DNA from: Nocardia bhagyanarayanae
Lineage (GTDB): Bacteria > Actinomycetota > Actinomycetes > Mycobacteriales > Mycobacteriaceae
Assembly: GCF_006716565.1 (NCBI RefSeq)
Contig: NZ_VFPG01000001.1
Span: 4,030,001-4,094,000, forward strand
Direction of reading: 5' to 3'
DNA: 64,000 nt
The notes under the pieces were generated by a model. It made no database searches. It saw nothing but the letters and a program-made list of their open reading frames with translations, and was not told the DNA's origin. Of the stretch, positions 15,684 through 24,809 are shown piece by piece. Position 1 is the stretch's first letter; the number at the start of each line of letters is the position of its first letter. The translations under genes were made by a program, and so were the position numbers.

Positions 15684-17174
15684 ATGAGCGAAGTCCCCGA
15701 ACGTTGTGAAGTCGCGGTGATCGGTTCCGGATTCAGCGGGCTCGGCGTGGCGATCAACCTGAAGCGTTGCGGCATCGAGGATTTCGTGATCCTCGAACGC
15801 GCGGAGTCGGTCGGTGGCACCTGGCGCGACAACGTGTATCCGGGATGCGCCGTCGATGTGCCGTCGGTGCTGTACTCGTACTCCTTCTTTCCCGGTGACT
15901 GGTCGCGGCTGTTCGCGACCCAACCCGAGCTGCGCGCCTACACCGAATCGGTGGTCGACGCCTTCGACCTACGACGCCACGTGCGGCGCGAAAGCGAGGT
16001 CGTCGGCGCCGAGTTCGACGAGAGCGAGCACCGGTGGCGGGTGCGGTCGGCCGACGGGCGCGTGATCAGCGCGCGCGCCGTCGTCATGGGGTACTTCTCG
16101 CTGCACGTGCCGTTCGTTCCGGATGTCCCTGGCCGGGAACTGTTCCGGGGCGTCCAGATGCACTCCGGCTCTTGGCATTCCGGCTTCCAGCCGGAAGGAA
16201 AGCGGATCGCCGTCGTCGGTTCGGGCGCGAGCGCCGTGCAGATCGTGCCCGCGCTGGCGCGAGCGGGTGCGCAGGTGGTGTCGTTCCAGCGCAGTCCGGC
16301 GTGGGTGCTGCCGCGCGGGGATCGCGCGATACCGGGACCGGTGCGGACCGTGTTGCGCGAATTCCCGCCCGCGCGATTGGCGTTGCGCGGCATGGTGTTC
16401 TCGCTGCTCGAACTGGTGCACCTGGCGGAGTTCCATCCCCGCTTGCTGCCGGTCTTCGAGCAGGTCTGCCTGCGCGCACTGCGCAGGCAGGTGCCCGATC
16501 CGCGCATCCGGGAGAAGCTGCGGCCGGACTACCGATTCGGGTGCAAGCGGCCGATGGTCTCCGACGAGTACTACGCGGCCTTCGCCCGCGACGACGTCGA
16601 CCTGGTGACGGAGAAGATCGTCGACCTGACCCCGTCCGGTGTGCGCACCGCCGACGGAGTCGTCCACGAGGTCGACGCGATCGTGTGGGCCACCGGCTAC
16701 CACGTCCAGGACTCGATCCCACGCTTCCCGGACTTCCGCACGGCCGCCTTCTCGCTGCGAGAAAGCTACGAGCGCAATGGTTTCGCGGCCTATCGCGGCA
16801 TCGCTTTCGCGGGTCTGCCGAACCTGTTCTGCGTCACCGGTCCCAATACCGCGTTGCCGCACACCTCTCAGTTCCAGGCCATCGAACCCACCACGCGACT
16901 CATCGCCCGCACCATCGCCCACATGCGGGAGCGCGCTGTCACCCGCTACACACCGACCGACGCCGCCCAGCATCGCTTCGTGGCCCACTGTCGCCGCGTC
17001 CTCGCCGACCGCGTCTGGACCATCGGCGGCTGCACCAGTTACTTCGTCACGCCCACCGGGACCAACACTCTTACCTGGCCCGGAAGCACCCGTAGCGTCC
17101 GTCGCGACCGTCGTCACATCCGCCCCGAGGATTGGGACCGCCGCCCGGCCACCGCCGAATCGAGCACGGCCTGA
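15684..17174 (+). CDS. Baeyer-Villiger-type flavin-containing monooxygenase
   Basis: The 496-residue class B flavoprotein monooxygenase has an N-terminal FAD Rossmann motif GSGFSG (14-19), the GGTWRDNVYPGCAVDVPS block, the Baeyer-Villiger fingerprint FxGxxxHxxxW (Phe154 to Trp164, FRGVQMHSGSW), and a second NADP motif GSGASA (179-184). The ATG at 15684 (MSEVPERCEV) is chosen over an in-frame ATG 39 bp upstream because it starts just ahead of the conserved fold and sits 25 bp after the P450 stop. It is the last gene of the rightward operon. It could oxidise a ketone in the cluster product to an ester; EthA-like monooxygenases with broad substrate range are its nearest recognisable relatives. 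Confidence 0.9.
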   Translation: MSEVPERCEVAVIGSGFSGLGVAINLKRCGIEDFVILERAESVGGTWRDNVYPGCAVDVPSVLYSYSFFPGDWSRLFATQPELRAYTESVVDAFDLRRHVRRESEVVGAEFDESEHRWRVRSADGRVISARAVVMGYFSLHVPFVPDVPGRELFRGVQMHSGSWHSGFQPEGKRIAVVGSGASAVQIVPALARAGAQVVSFQRSPAWVLPRGDRAIPGPVRTVLREFPPARLALRGMVFSLLELVHLAEFHPRLLPVFEQVCLRALRRQVPDPRIREKLRPDYRFGCKRPMVSDEYYAAFARDDVDLVTEKIVDLTPSGVRTADGVVHEVDAIVWATGYHVQDSIPRFPDFRTAAFSLRESYERNGFAAYRGIAFAGLPNLFCVTGPNTALPHTSQFQAIEPTTRLIARTIAHMRERAVTRYTPTDAAQHRFVAHCRRVLADRVWTIGGCTSYFVTPTGTNTLTWPGSTRSVRRDRRHIRPEDWDRRPATAESSTA

Positions 17175-17240
17175 ACAGGATTCGGCCGGGCGAAGCGCAA
17201 TCGGGAGGGTGGCGTCGATCAGTCGTCAGCCGTCCGGCGA

Positions 17241-17846
17241 TCAGCGATCGGCGACGAAAGCGTCGAGCAGACTGCGATAGACGTCCGCGAAACGCTTGCG
17301 CGCGTTCTGCTGTTCGGCGGTCAGGCCGTCGGTCGAGTCGGGCCCGTACACGATCAGGTGGAGGTTCTGGCCCGGCGGTTCGGGCATCACGTCGATGATC
17401 CGACTGCCGCCGTCGCCCGAGACGGGCATGCCGAGGTCGACGGTGGACAGCGCCGTGATCTCGGCCAGGGCGGCATCGATCACCTCGCGCCGGACCGCGC
17501 CGTCGACCTGACGCGGTGGAGTGTTCGGATTCCGTTCGGGCGCAATGGCATCCGGTTGGCTGACCGCGCGGCCGTCGGCGTAGACCTGGAGCAGCGGACG
17601 CAGATCGATCCGTTCCTGCCAGCCGTGCGGCATCGTCGTCAGGGTGAGCAGCGCGACGGTCGACCTGGCGGGCACCGGCGCGGGAACGAGTACGGGCGGA
17701 TGAGCCGCGGGCACAGGCGGATTAGCTTCCGGTGCTGTCGTAGCTGGGACCTCCGGCACGGCCGGATCGGCCGCGGCGACGCCCGAGCCGGTCGCGAACA
17801 GCATCGCGAGGACAACCAGGGTCGACAACGTTCTGCGCATGAACAT
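17241..17846 (-). CDS. Small secreted protein of unknown function
   Basis: A 201-residue protein with a clear Sec signal peptide (MFMRRTLSTLVVLAML, cleavage after AAA-D near residue 26). A Pro/Ala-rich linker follows (PEVPATTAPEANPP, PVPAAHPPVLVPAPVPA). The approximately 140-residue C-terminal domain contains MPHGWQERIDLRPLLQVYADGR and ends in an alpha-helical segment. The pattern is typical of exported proteins in Nocardia and Mycobacterium; no enzymatic motif was recognised. An internal ATG two codons in is an alternative start. It converges with the monooxygenase gene and marks the right edge of the biosynthetic cluster. Confidence 0.75.
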   Translation of the reverse strand: MFMRRTLSTLVVLAMLFATGSGVAAADPAVPEVPATTAPEANPPVPAAHPPVLVPAPVPARSTVALLTLTTMPHGWQERIDLRPLLQVYADGRAVSQPDAIAPERNPNTPPRQVDGAVRREVIDAALAEITALSTVDLGMPVSGDGGSRIIDVMPEPPGQNLHLIVYGPDSTDGLTAEQQNARKRFADVYRSLLDAFVADR

Positions 17847-18010
17847 CCCATCTCGGCAGCGTCGGACGAGCGCCTCGACCGGGAAGCGAGCGCGGACTCG
17901 CTCCGGCGCAGGGGCTTCGGACGCCGACGAGCGTAGCGCCGATGCGGCATCGATGCGGGCCTATCGTGTGCGTTGTCCGGCCGGCGAGACGAACCCGGGG
18001 TAGTGGATCC

Positions 18011-18772
18011 CTACGCCGGGCGATGCTGCGCGGTCGGCGTCGTGTCGTGGTGTCGCGGCAAGGGCACCAGCATCGGTACGCGGTGCCGGTAGTCGCTGTA
18101 CCGATCGCCGAAAGAGGCCATGAGATCGCGCTCTTCGAGTTGCAGCGCGATGAGGATGTAACCCGTGGTCATCGCCGCGAAGAACAGGTGACCGGCCGTC
18201 ATCGTGGGCGTGGCCCAGAACGCGACGATGAAGCCGAGCATGATCGGGTGCCGAATCACGCGGTAGAACAACGTGGTCCGGAACGGGAGGTCGCGGTAGG
18301 GCTCCCCACGCCAGGCGAGATAGACCTGGCGCAGACCGAAAAGGTCCCAGTGGTTGATCATGAACGTCGACAGCAGCACGGTGACCCAGCCGATCCAGAA
18401 CAACGCCCACAGAACGATCCGCCCGGCCGTGGCGTCGACGTCCCAGACGACGGCGGGCATCGTCCGCCACTGCCAATAGAGCAGGAACAGCGCCAGGCTG
18501 GCCAGCAGCACATAGGTGCTGCGCTCCACGGACGGCGGAACCACCCGCGTCCACCGGCGTTTGAACGCCGGACGCGCCATCACGCTGTGCTGGATGGCGA
18601 ACACGCCGAGCAGGAGCGCGTTGACCACGATGGCCTCACCGATCGAAGCCTCCACTCCCGCGTCGATGCTGCGGGGAACCCAGAAGTTGCCGACGAAACC
18701 GATCGCGTAGAGAAACGCGGCGAGGAATGCCAGATAGCTGACGACGCCGTAACCGAGAACGAGATAACGCAT
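18011..18772 (-). CDS. mddA: Methanethiol S-methyltransferase-like integral membrane protein (MddA/ICMT-like)
   Basis: The 253-residue protein has about five to six TM segments (LVLGYGVVSYLAFLAAFLYA, AIVVNALLLGVFAIQHSVMA, TYVLLASLALFLLYWQW, IVLWALFWIGWVTVLLSTFM, and a C-terminal pair). It contains the ICMT/NnrU-like signature FYRVIRHPIMLGF, with the AdoMet-binding RHP, and a late ALQLEERDLMASFGDRY. This combination fits MddA, which methylates methanethiol to dimethyl sulfide, better than true isoprenylcysteine methyltransferases. The ATG at 18772 has GAAGG 8 nt upstream; an ATG 6 bp earlier is too close to it. No partner genes of sulfur metabolism adjoin. A generic isoprenylcysteine-methyltransferase-like enzyme is the alternative. 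Confidence 0.7.
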   Translation of the reverse strand: MRYLVLGYGVVSYLAFLAAFLYAIGFVGNFWVPRSIDAGVEASIGEAIVVNALLLGVFAIQHSVMARPAFKRRWTRVVPPSVERSTYVLLASLALFLLYWQWRTMPAVVWDVDATAGRIVLWALFWIGWVTVLLSTFMINHWDLFGLRQVYLAWRGEPYRDLPFRTTLFYRVIRHPIMLGFIVAFWATPTMTAGHLFFAAMTTGYILIALQLEERDLMASFGDRYSDYRHRVPMLVPLPRHHDTTPTAQHRPA

Positions 18773-19288
18773 GATCATGCCCTTCGAAGTGGTCCGTTTC
18801 GCACCGCGACCGCGAGCGCCGAGGGAACGGTCAGCGCTCGGGACAATCGGTGGAACGGCGAGAAGTCGTGGAGGGGGCGCGCCGCGACGGCTGCGCGTCG
18901 GCGTGCTCCGGAAGCTGTGTGCGGCGACGCCTTTGTCTGCGCGTGCGAGATCCTGGCGCCCGGGACGCCCGGCGTATTCGTGGTCGCCTGTGGACCCGCC
19001 GAACGGAAGTCGTCGCCGAGGCGCGATCGGGTGACCGTTCTGGAACGCGCCCGATGCGACCACGAGTGCACCGCGGGCAGGCGCTCGTGGAATCGCTGTC
19101 CGATCGGGTACGGCGATCGCCTTCGGGCGGGCTCGCCGTACCTGGGGTGCGTGAAGTCGCGCTGCCGGTCGCCGCAGCTGATCACTAGTTCACGGTAGAT
19201 CGCGGGCGGGCGCGCGAACAACCCTCTCGCACGGCATTCGCCCTGATCAGCCGGTGTGGTAGGCGCAGGACGGGTCGCGATGCTCGGC
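18773..19288. other. 516-bp intergenic region, no supported gene
   Basis: The segment lies upstream of the methyltransferase gene and downstream of the leftward zinc peptidase gene. Short open frames here lack ribosome-binding sites and family motifs. A 7-bp inverted repeat (cgagcgc/gcgctcg) occurs near 18810-18840. It presumably carries the methyltransferase promoter; I see no other structure. Confidence 0.5.
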
Positions 19289-20212
19289 TCAGCGCAGCGC
19301 GGGCGGGTTGTTCAGGTCGGGTGCGGAGTAGGTGTCGCAGGCCCGCACCTGCCCGGTGCGGTAGCCCGTGAGGAACCACTTCTGCCGCTGTTCGGACGAC
19401 CCGTGCGTCCACGCCTCCGGATTGACCCGGCCCTGCGCCGCACGCTGGATGCGGTCGTCGCCGACCGCGGAGGCCGCCGAGAGGGCGTCGTCGATGTCGG
19501 TGTCGGACAGCTGCCGCAGGAACGGCCGGTCACTGCCGGGCGCGGGCGTCTTGTCCGCGTAGTAGGCCCAGATGCCCGCGTAGCAGTCGGCCTGGAGCTC
19601 GGTGCGCACCGCGCCCGATTCCGGTCCGCGGGGGTCGCGCTGGGCGCGGCCGATGTCACCGAGCTGGTTCTGGATGTGGTGGCCGACCTCGTGCGCGACC
19701 ACGTACTCCTGGGCGAGCGGGCCGCCGCTGGAACCGAAGCGGTCGGTCAGCTCCTGGAAGAAGCGGACGTCGAAGTAGGCGGTCTGGTCGGCGGGGCAGT
19801 AGAAGGGACCGACGTCGCTGGTGGCGTTGCCGCAGCCGGTGGCGACCGCGCCGGAGAACAGCACCAGCTCCGGCTCCACGTAGCGCTTGCCGGTTTGTTC
19901 GGGCAGTTCGCTCGCCCAGACGGCGTCCAGGCTCTGCGCGGTGAGCACGACCCGGCAGTCGACGTACTTGTTGGCGTCCGCGCTGGTCTTGCAGTGTTCC
20001 GGGGTGCCCGCCGTGCCGGGCTGGGTTTGCTGGGTGTCCTGGGCGCCGGTGAACTGGCCGAGCACGGAGCCGGGGTCGCCGCCGAGCAGCAGCGTGATCA
20101 CCAGCAGGATCAGACCACCCGCTCCGCCGCCGAGTGCGAGTTTGCCGCCCATGCCCGGTCCGCCGGAAGAGGCTCGGTCCGGGTCGATCTGCAGCCCTTC
20201 GTTGAACGTCAT
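19289..20212 (-). CDS. Membrane-anchored neutral zinc metallopeptidase (YpfJ/Rv2575 family)
   Basis: A 307-residue protein starting MTFNEGLQID. A glycine-rich TM segment (LILLVITLLLGG) is near residue 35, and an extracytoplasmic putative zinc protease domain follows. The metal site is HEVGHH inside EYVVAHEVGHHIQNQLG, and QADCYAGIWA further on supplies the family's third-ligand region. It starts at the second of two tandem ATGs because GAAGG then sits 6 nt upstream; 20215 is the alternative. In Mycobacterium the orthologue (Rv2575) also lies close to aspS, which supports the assignment. The physiological substrate is unknown. Confidence 0.88.
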   Translation of the reverse strand: MTFNEGLQIDPDRASSGGPGMGGKLALGGGAGGLILLVITLLLGGDPGSVLGQFTGAQDTQQTQPGTAGTPEHCKTSADANKYVDCRVVLTAQSLDAVWASELPEQTGKRYVEPELVLFSGAVATGCGNATSDVGPFYCPADQTAYFDVRFFQELTDRFGSSGGPLAQEYVVAHEVGHHIQNQLGDIGRAQRDPRGPESGAVRTELQADCYAGIWAYYADKTPAPGSDRPFLRQLSDTDIDDALSAASAVGDDRIQRAAQGRVNPEAWTHGSSEQRQKWFLTGYRTGQVRACDTYSAPDLNNPPALR

Positions 20213-20215
20213 CAT

Positions 20216-20374
20216 GGTCCTTCGTGGCGTTTCGTGCGGTTGGCGGGCGACCTGCTGGCTACAGCTTGACACGGCCGCGTGGATATCGGTTTCCCCTCGA
20301 CGAACGTGTCTAACTACGATGGCAACCGCATCCGGCGACGCCCCGCCGGTGCCGGAGTCGTCGAAAGGAATCCC
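20216..20374 (+). promoter_or_regulatory. Likely aspS promoter region
   Basis: The divergent gap between the zinc peptidase and aspS contains an actinobacterial -10-like TACGAT at 20315-20320 and, further upstream, a TTGACA at 20266-20271 that is too far away to pair with it. GAAAGGA at 20363-20369 is the aspS ribosome-binding site. No T-box leader was recognised. Confidence 0.35.
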
Positions 20375-22174
20375 GTGCTGCGCACCCACTTGGCTGGTTC
20401 GCTGCGAAGCGAGCACGCCGGTCAGACCGTCACCCTCACCGGATGGGTGGCCCGGCGGCGCGACCACGGTGGCGTGATCTTCATCGATCTGCGCGATGCG
20501 TCGGGTGTGGCGCAGGTGGTGTTCCGCGAAGGCGAGGCCGCCGAGCAGGCGCACCGGCTGCGCGCCGAGTACTGCGTGCTGATCACCGGCGTGGTCGAGC
20601 AGCGCCCGGACGGTAACGAGAACCCCGAGCTGCCGACCGGCCAGATCGAGGTGAACGTGAGCAAGCTGGAGGTGCTCAACGAGAGCGCCCCGCTGCCGTT
20701 CCAGCTCGACGAGCAGCCCGGTGACGAGGCGCGCCTCAAGTACCGCTACCTCGACCTGCGCCGCGAAGGGCCCGGCCACGCCATCCGGCTGCGCTCGAAG
20801 GTCAACGCCGCGGCCCGCGCGGTGCTGGCCCACCACGAGTTCATCGAGGTCGAGACGCCGACGATGACGCGCTCCACCCCCGAGGGCGCCCGTGACTTCC
20901 TGGTGCCCGCGCGGCTGCAGCCGGGCAACTTCTACGCGCTGCCGCAGAGCCCGCAGCTGTTCAAGCAGCTGCTCATGGTCGGCGGCATCGAGCGCTACTA
21001 CCAGATCGCGCGCTGCTACCGCGACGAGGACTTCCGCGCCGACCGCCAGCCCGAGTTCACCCAGCTCGACATCGAGATGAGCTTCGTGCGCCAGGAGGAC
21101 GTGATCCTGCTGGCCGAGGAGATCCTGGTCGCGCTGTGGAAGCTCATCGGCTACGAGATCCCGACCCCGATCCCGCACATGACCTACGCCGAGGCCATGC
21201 GCCGCTTCGGGTCCGACAAGCCGGATCTGCGTTTCGGCGTCGAGATCACCGAGTGCACCGAGTACTTCGAAAACACCCCGTTCCGGGTGTTCCAGGCGCC
21301 CTACGTCGGCGCGGTCGTGATGCCGGGCGGGGCGAACCAGCCGCGGCGCCAGCTCGACGCCTGGCAGGAGTGGGCCAAGCAGCGCGGCGCCAAGGGTCTG
21401 GCCTACGTGCTGGTGAACGAGGACGGCACGCTCGGCGGCCCGGTCGCCAAGAACCTCAGCGACGCCGAACGCGAAGGGCTGGCCAAGCACGTCGGCGCGG
21501 TCCCCGGCGACTGCGTCTTCTTCGCCGCGGGCTCGGCCAAGGCCCAGCGCGCGCTGCTCGGCGCGGCGCGCGGCGAGATCGCGCGCAAGGTCGGGCTGAT
21601 CGACGAGAACGCCTGGTCGTTCGTGTGGATCGTGGACGCGCCGCTGTTCGAGTCCACCGCCGACGCGACCGCGAGTGGCGATGTGGCGCTTGGGCATTCG
21701 GCGTGGACCGCGGTGCACCACGCGTTCACCTCGCCCAAGCCGGAGTCGATGGACACCTTCGACACCGACCCCGATTCGGCGCTCGCCTACGCCTACGACA
21801 TCGTCTGCAACGGCAACGAGATCGGCGGCGGCTCGATCCGTATCCACCGCCGTGACGTGCAGGAGCGGGTGTTCAAGGTGATGGGCATCAGCCACGACGA
21901 GGCGCAGGAGAAGTTCGGCTTCCTGCTCGACGCCTTCGCCTACGGTGCTCCGCCGCACGGCGGCATCGCCTTCGGCTGGGACCGCATCACCGCCCTGCTG
22001 GCCGGTCTGGACTCCATCCGCGAGGTCATCGCCTTCCCGAAGACCGGCGGCGGCGTCGACCCGCTGACCGACGCGCCCGCGCCGATCACCGCGCAGCAGC
22101 GCAAGGAGGCGGGCTTGGACGTCAAGCCGGAGCAGGAAAAGGTCGAGGTGAAACTCGAGGTCACCGAGTCGTAG
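20375..22174 (+). CDS. aspS: Aspartyl-tRNA synthetase (bacterial type)
   Basis: A 599-residue class IIb synthetase. It has an N-terminal OB-fold anticodon-binding domain ([22 protein letters not shown]), class II motif 1 around [22 protein letters not shown], and motif 2 [21 protein letters not shown] large GAD insertion domain typical of bacterial AspRS precedes motif 3 GGIAFGWDR. The GTG at 20375 is chosen because GAAAGGA precedes it and the protein then begins LRTHLAGSL as in relatives; an upstream in-frame ATG at 20279 would add 32 unconserved residues. The length matches the mycobacterial enzyme (about 596), which is non-discriminating where tRNA-Asn is charged indirectly; whether that holds here cannot be told from this window. 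Confidence 0.98.
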   Translation: MLRTHLAGSLRSEHAGQTVTLTGWVARRRDHGGVIFIDLRDASGVAQVVFREGEAAEQAHRLRAEYCVLITGVVEQRPDGNENPELPTGQIEVNVSKLEVLNESAPLPFQLDEQPGDEARLKYRYLDLRREGPGHAIRLRSKVNAAARAVLAHHEFIEVETPTMTRSTPEGARDFLVPARLQPGNFYALPQSPQLFKQLLMVGGIERYYQIARCYRDEDFRADRQPEFTQLDIEMSFVRQEDVILLAEEILVALWKLIGYEIPTPIPHMTYAEAMRRFGSDKPDLRFGVEITECTEYFENTPFRVFQAPYVGAVVMPGGANQPRRQLDAWQEWAKQRGAKGLAYVLVNEDGTLGGPVAKNLSDAEREGLAKHVGAVPGDCVFFAAGSAKAQRALLGAARGEIARKVGLIDENAWSFVWIVDAPLFESTADATASGDVALGHSAWTAVHHAFTSPKPESMDTFDTDPDSALAYAYDIVCNGNEIGGGSIRIHRRDVQERVFKVMGISHDEAQEKFGFLLDAFAYGAPPHGGIAFGWDRITALLAGLDSIREVIAFPKTGGGVDPLTDAPAPITAQQRKEAGLDVKPEQEKVEVKLEVTES

Positions 22175-22191
22175 GCCGCATTACGGCCGGT

Positions 22192-22238
22192 AACGCGCCG
22201 TCCGCCACCGGAGTCGCCTCCGTGACGGGCGGCGCGTT
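22192..22238. terminator. Hairpin terminator after aspS
   Basis: A 13-bp stem (22192-22204 with 22226-22238, one G-U wobble) encloses a loop that itself contains a cggag/ctccg stem. It lies between the convergent aspS and the leftward proline-rich membrane protein gene. There is no U-tract, as is common in actinomycetes. Confidence 0.6.
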
Positions 22239-22367
22239 CGCGTCGCAGGGTGCGCCCGTCCTGGGATCGCCCGCGCGGCAGCTGTCGCGCACCGTCACAA
22301 CGCACCGCGCAGTCGCAGGAGTGGCAGCGCCACCTCTCTCGCGATGGGGCTCCGAGCGAAGATCCGG

Positions 22368-23441
22368 CTAGACCGGGGCGATGCGCCCGCCGGTGAGGGT
22401 GCGGTAGGCGTAGGTGACCGCGAGGATCGATATCGGGCCCGCGACGAGGAGTCCGATGCCGCACAGCAGCAGGCCGAGGAAGGTGATCACCGCGACGGAC
22501 AAGGCGAGCAGAAACACCTTCCATGCGTTGTTGACCACCAGGGTCGCGCTGGCCTTGATCGCGTCGAACGGGCCGAGATCCTGATCGACCACGAAGTGCA
22601 GCGCGAACATGCACAGCACGCCGGCGACGAGTCCGGGTAATACGCACAGCGCCAGACCGATCCAGGTGCCGAGGAACGCGAGCAGGGCGGTCAGCAAGAC
22701 GTTGCCCGCGTTGACGAACTTGAAGTACGAACCGAAAACCGGTTTGGCGCCGTCGGTTTCGTACAGCGCTCCGCGCACCATAGCGGCCTGCAACAACCAC
22801 AGCGCCGCCATCACCGCGAGGAAGAGCAACATCAGCGGCAGCAGCGTGTTCGGTTCGAAGGCCTGCACTACCAGCACGAAGATCAGGTAGATCACGACGC
22901 CCAGCGCCGTAATTCCTAGCCATGGAGCGGGATTCGACCGGAACTTTGCCAGCCCGTAGCTGATCGCGTGGCCGACGTCGAGACCGGTCGGCGTCCCGAC
23001 CTGATAGCCGTAGATCGGTTGTCCCGGTACCGCTCCCGTGGGCGCCGCGCCGGGTGGCATCGTACCCGGTTGCTGCGCCGCGTATTCCTGGTGTGTCCCG
23101 TACTCCTGCGCCGCGCCGTATTGCTGCTGCGCTCCATACTGTGGCGCGTCCGGCGACACGCCCGGCCCCGTGCCCGCGGGCCCGTACGCGGGCTGCGCGG
23201 CGACCGCGGGCGGCGGCTCCACCGGCTCGGCGCCGTATTGTGCCGCACCCGGGCCCTCGAACTGCGGATACCCCGCTCCACCAGGCATTTCGTGGCGCGA
23301 ATGACCCGCGCCGGACGGCGGAGCGTGGGGGTCGCTACTCTCGTGCTGCCCCGGTTGAGCCGCGAACCGCTCGCTTCCACCGCCCTGCCGGGGTGTGCCG
23401 CCTGTGGGATCATTCGGTGCGGAGGACGGTGTGTCGGTCAA
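22368..23441 (-). CDS. Proline/glycine-rich multi-pass membrane protein (Rv2560-like)
   Basis: A 357-residue protein with a roughly 150-residue cytoplasmic N-terminal region rich in Pro, Gly, Gln and Tyr (repeats such as QYGAAQEYGTHQEY). At least five hydrophobic segments follow (LGITALGVVIYLIFVLVVQA, LMLLFLAVMAALWLLQAAMV, VLLTALLAFLGTWIGLALCV, VFLLALSVAVITFLGLLLC among them). The start is TTG at 23441 with GAAAGG 9 nt upstream; no ATG or GTG fits. Mycobacterium has a proline- and glycine-rich transmembrane protein in the same neighbourhood (Rv2560, next to the rarA homologue). The function is unknown; low-complexity Gln/Tyr-rich tails of this kind can mediate protein assembly. Confidence 0.8.
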   Translation of the reverse strand: MTDTPSSAPNDPTGGTPRQGGGSERFAAQPGQHESSDPHAPPSGAGHSRHEMPGGAGYPQFEGPGAAQYGAEPVEPPPAVAAQPAYGPAGTGPGVSPDAPQYGAQQQYGAAQEYGTHQEYAAQQPGTMPPGAAPTGAVPGQPIYGYQVGTPTGLDVGHAISYGLAKFRSNPAPWLGITALGVVIYLIFVLVVQAFEPNTLLPLMLLFLAVMAALWLLQAAMVRGALYETDGAKPVFGSYFKFVNAGNVLLTALLAFLGTWIGLALCVLPGLVAGVLCMFALHFVVDQDLGPFDAIKASATLVVNNAWKVFLLALSVAVITFLGLLLCGIGLLVAGPISILAVTYAYRTLTGGRIAPV

Positions 23442-23635
23442 TGTCGTAGACCTTTCGACGCAACTGGTTTGCGATGTGGCGCACAGCAGTTCACGATGAG
23501 AAAACCGGACGCGTGCAATGGTGTCAAGCGAGCACGGCTTTCGTCCGCGACCACGACACGAGACACGCCGAGCGAAGCGGAAAGGTTGCGTAACCGCTCG
23601 CTAGAAGTGACCCCATGCGAGTAGCTTGAGAGGCG

Positions 23636-24805
23636 ATGACCGCACTATTGGCCGAACGCGCCGCCGAAGTCGTGTCCGCAGCACAACAGTTGCTCACAAA
23701 GCGAATGGGTGCTCCGGTGAAGCTGAGCGATCCGATGGAACTCAGCGGTAGTGGTAGGACGACAGTCCTACGTGTGCGTGTTGCCGAGAACTCGTTCTCG
23801 CTACCCCGGACGCTGATCGTCAAGCAGGTGCGCGGAGCCGCTCAGGACCGCCGCACCGGAGGCTTGGCCCCCGGCGTCGCGAGCATCGATTCGGCGTTCC
23901 TCCGGGAAGCCGTCTCGTACCAGTTCACCACCGCGCTCAGCCGCGAGCAGCGGCCCGGCGCGTACCTGATCGCACACAGCTTGCCCGACCGCCTGCTCAT
24001 CCTGTCCGATCTCGGCGAGAACGCCAGGATGACCGCGGTGCTGCAGTCCGGCGCCGAGCCGGCCACCCGCAACGCGCTGATGGCCTTCGCCCAGGCGCTG
24101 GGCCGGATGCACGCCGCGACCGTCGGGCGCGAGGCCGATTTCGTCGCGCTGCTGCGCCGCGTCGAGGTGGTGCACCGCGTCGACGGCATCGCCCAGCAGG
24201 CCGAGTCCGCGATCTCCGAGGTGCCCGGGATGCTGCAACGCGAGCTGGGCATCGAAGTGCCCGGCGAGATCGCCGAGCGCATCGTGCGCGGCAACCGGCT
24301 GTTCTCGGCCGGGCGGTTCCGCGCGTTCAGCCCGTCGGACCTGTGCCCGGACAACGTCATCCTCAACCAGGAGGGCGCCAGGTTCCTGGACTACGAGTGG
24401 GGCGGCTTCCGCGACGCCACCCTCGACATCGCCTACGCGCTGGTCTCCTTCCCCGGCTGCCTGTGCGACTTCGAGCTGTCGAGGGATCGGGCCAGGCAGA
24501 TGGTGGAGGCTTGGCGTTCGGAGGTCGTCGGGGTGTTCCCGGCGCTCGCCGACGACGACGTGCTCGCCGAACGCATCCTGGAAGCGCGCCTCATCTGGGT
24601 GTGGCTCACCACCTACTGGTTCCTGCCCGCCGACCACACCCGCATCGCGGCCGCGCGCGAACACGGACTGTCGGTGCCGCGCTCGGCGGCGCTGATCAAC
24701 CGCTGGGCGGCGCTCGCCGAGGACGCGCGCTGCACCGGCGACGACGTGATCGGCGATTTCGCCGACGAGGTGTCGGCGATGCTGGAAGAGCGCTGGTCGG
24801 AGTAG
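23636..24805 (+). CDS. Aminoglycoside-phosphotransferase-like (APH fold) kinase
   Basis: The 389-residue protein has a protein-kinase-like APH fold. An N-terminal lobe (TVLRVRV, TLIVKQVRG with the ATP-binding Lys) is followed by the catalytic loop FSPSDLCPDNVILNQ, where SDxxxxN replaces the usual HGDxxxxN, and the metal-binding segment FLDYEWGGFRD. The catalytic His is replaced by Ser, which is seen in some APH-like small-molecule kinases. No substrate can be assigned, and there is no sign it confers drug resistance. It converges with the phosphatase gene, with only 4 bp between their stops. Confidence 0.75.
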   Translation: MTALLAERAAEVVSAAQQLLTKRMGAPVKLSDPMELSGSGRTTVLRVRVAENSFSLPRTLIVKQVRGAAQDRRTGGLAPGVASIDSAFLREAVSYQFTTALSREQRPGAYLIAHSLPDRLLILSDLGENARMTAVLQSGAEPATRNALMAFAQALGRMHAATVGREADFVALLRRVEVVHRVDGIAQQAESAISEVPGMLQRELGIEVPGEIAERIVRGNRLFSAGRFRAFSPSDLCPDNVILNQEGARFLDYEWGGFRDATLDIAYALVSFPGCLCDFELSRDRARQMVEAWRSEVVGVFPALADDDVLAERILEARLIWVWLTTYWFLPADHTRIAAAREHGLSVPRSAALINRWAALAEDARCTGDDVIGDFADEVSAMLEERWSE

Positions 24806-24809
24806 CCGG

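Noticed and set aside
18775..19221. A 148-codon minus-strand frame upstream of the methyltransferase gene
   Set aside because: No ribosome-binding site, no motif and Arg/Ser/Pro-rich composition; probably random.
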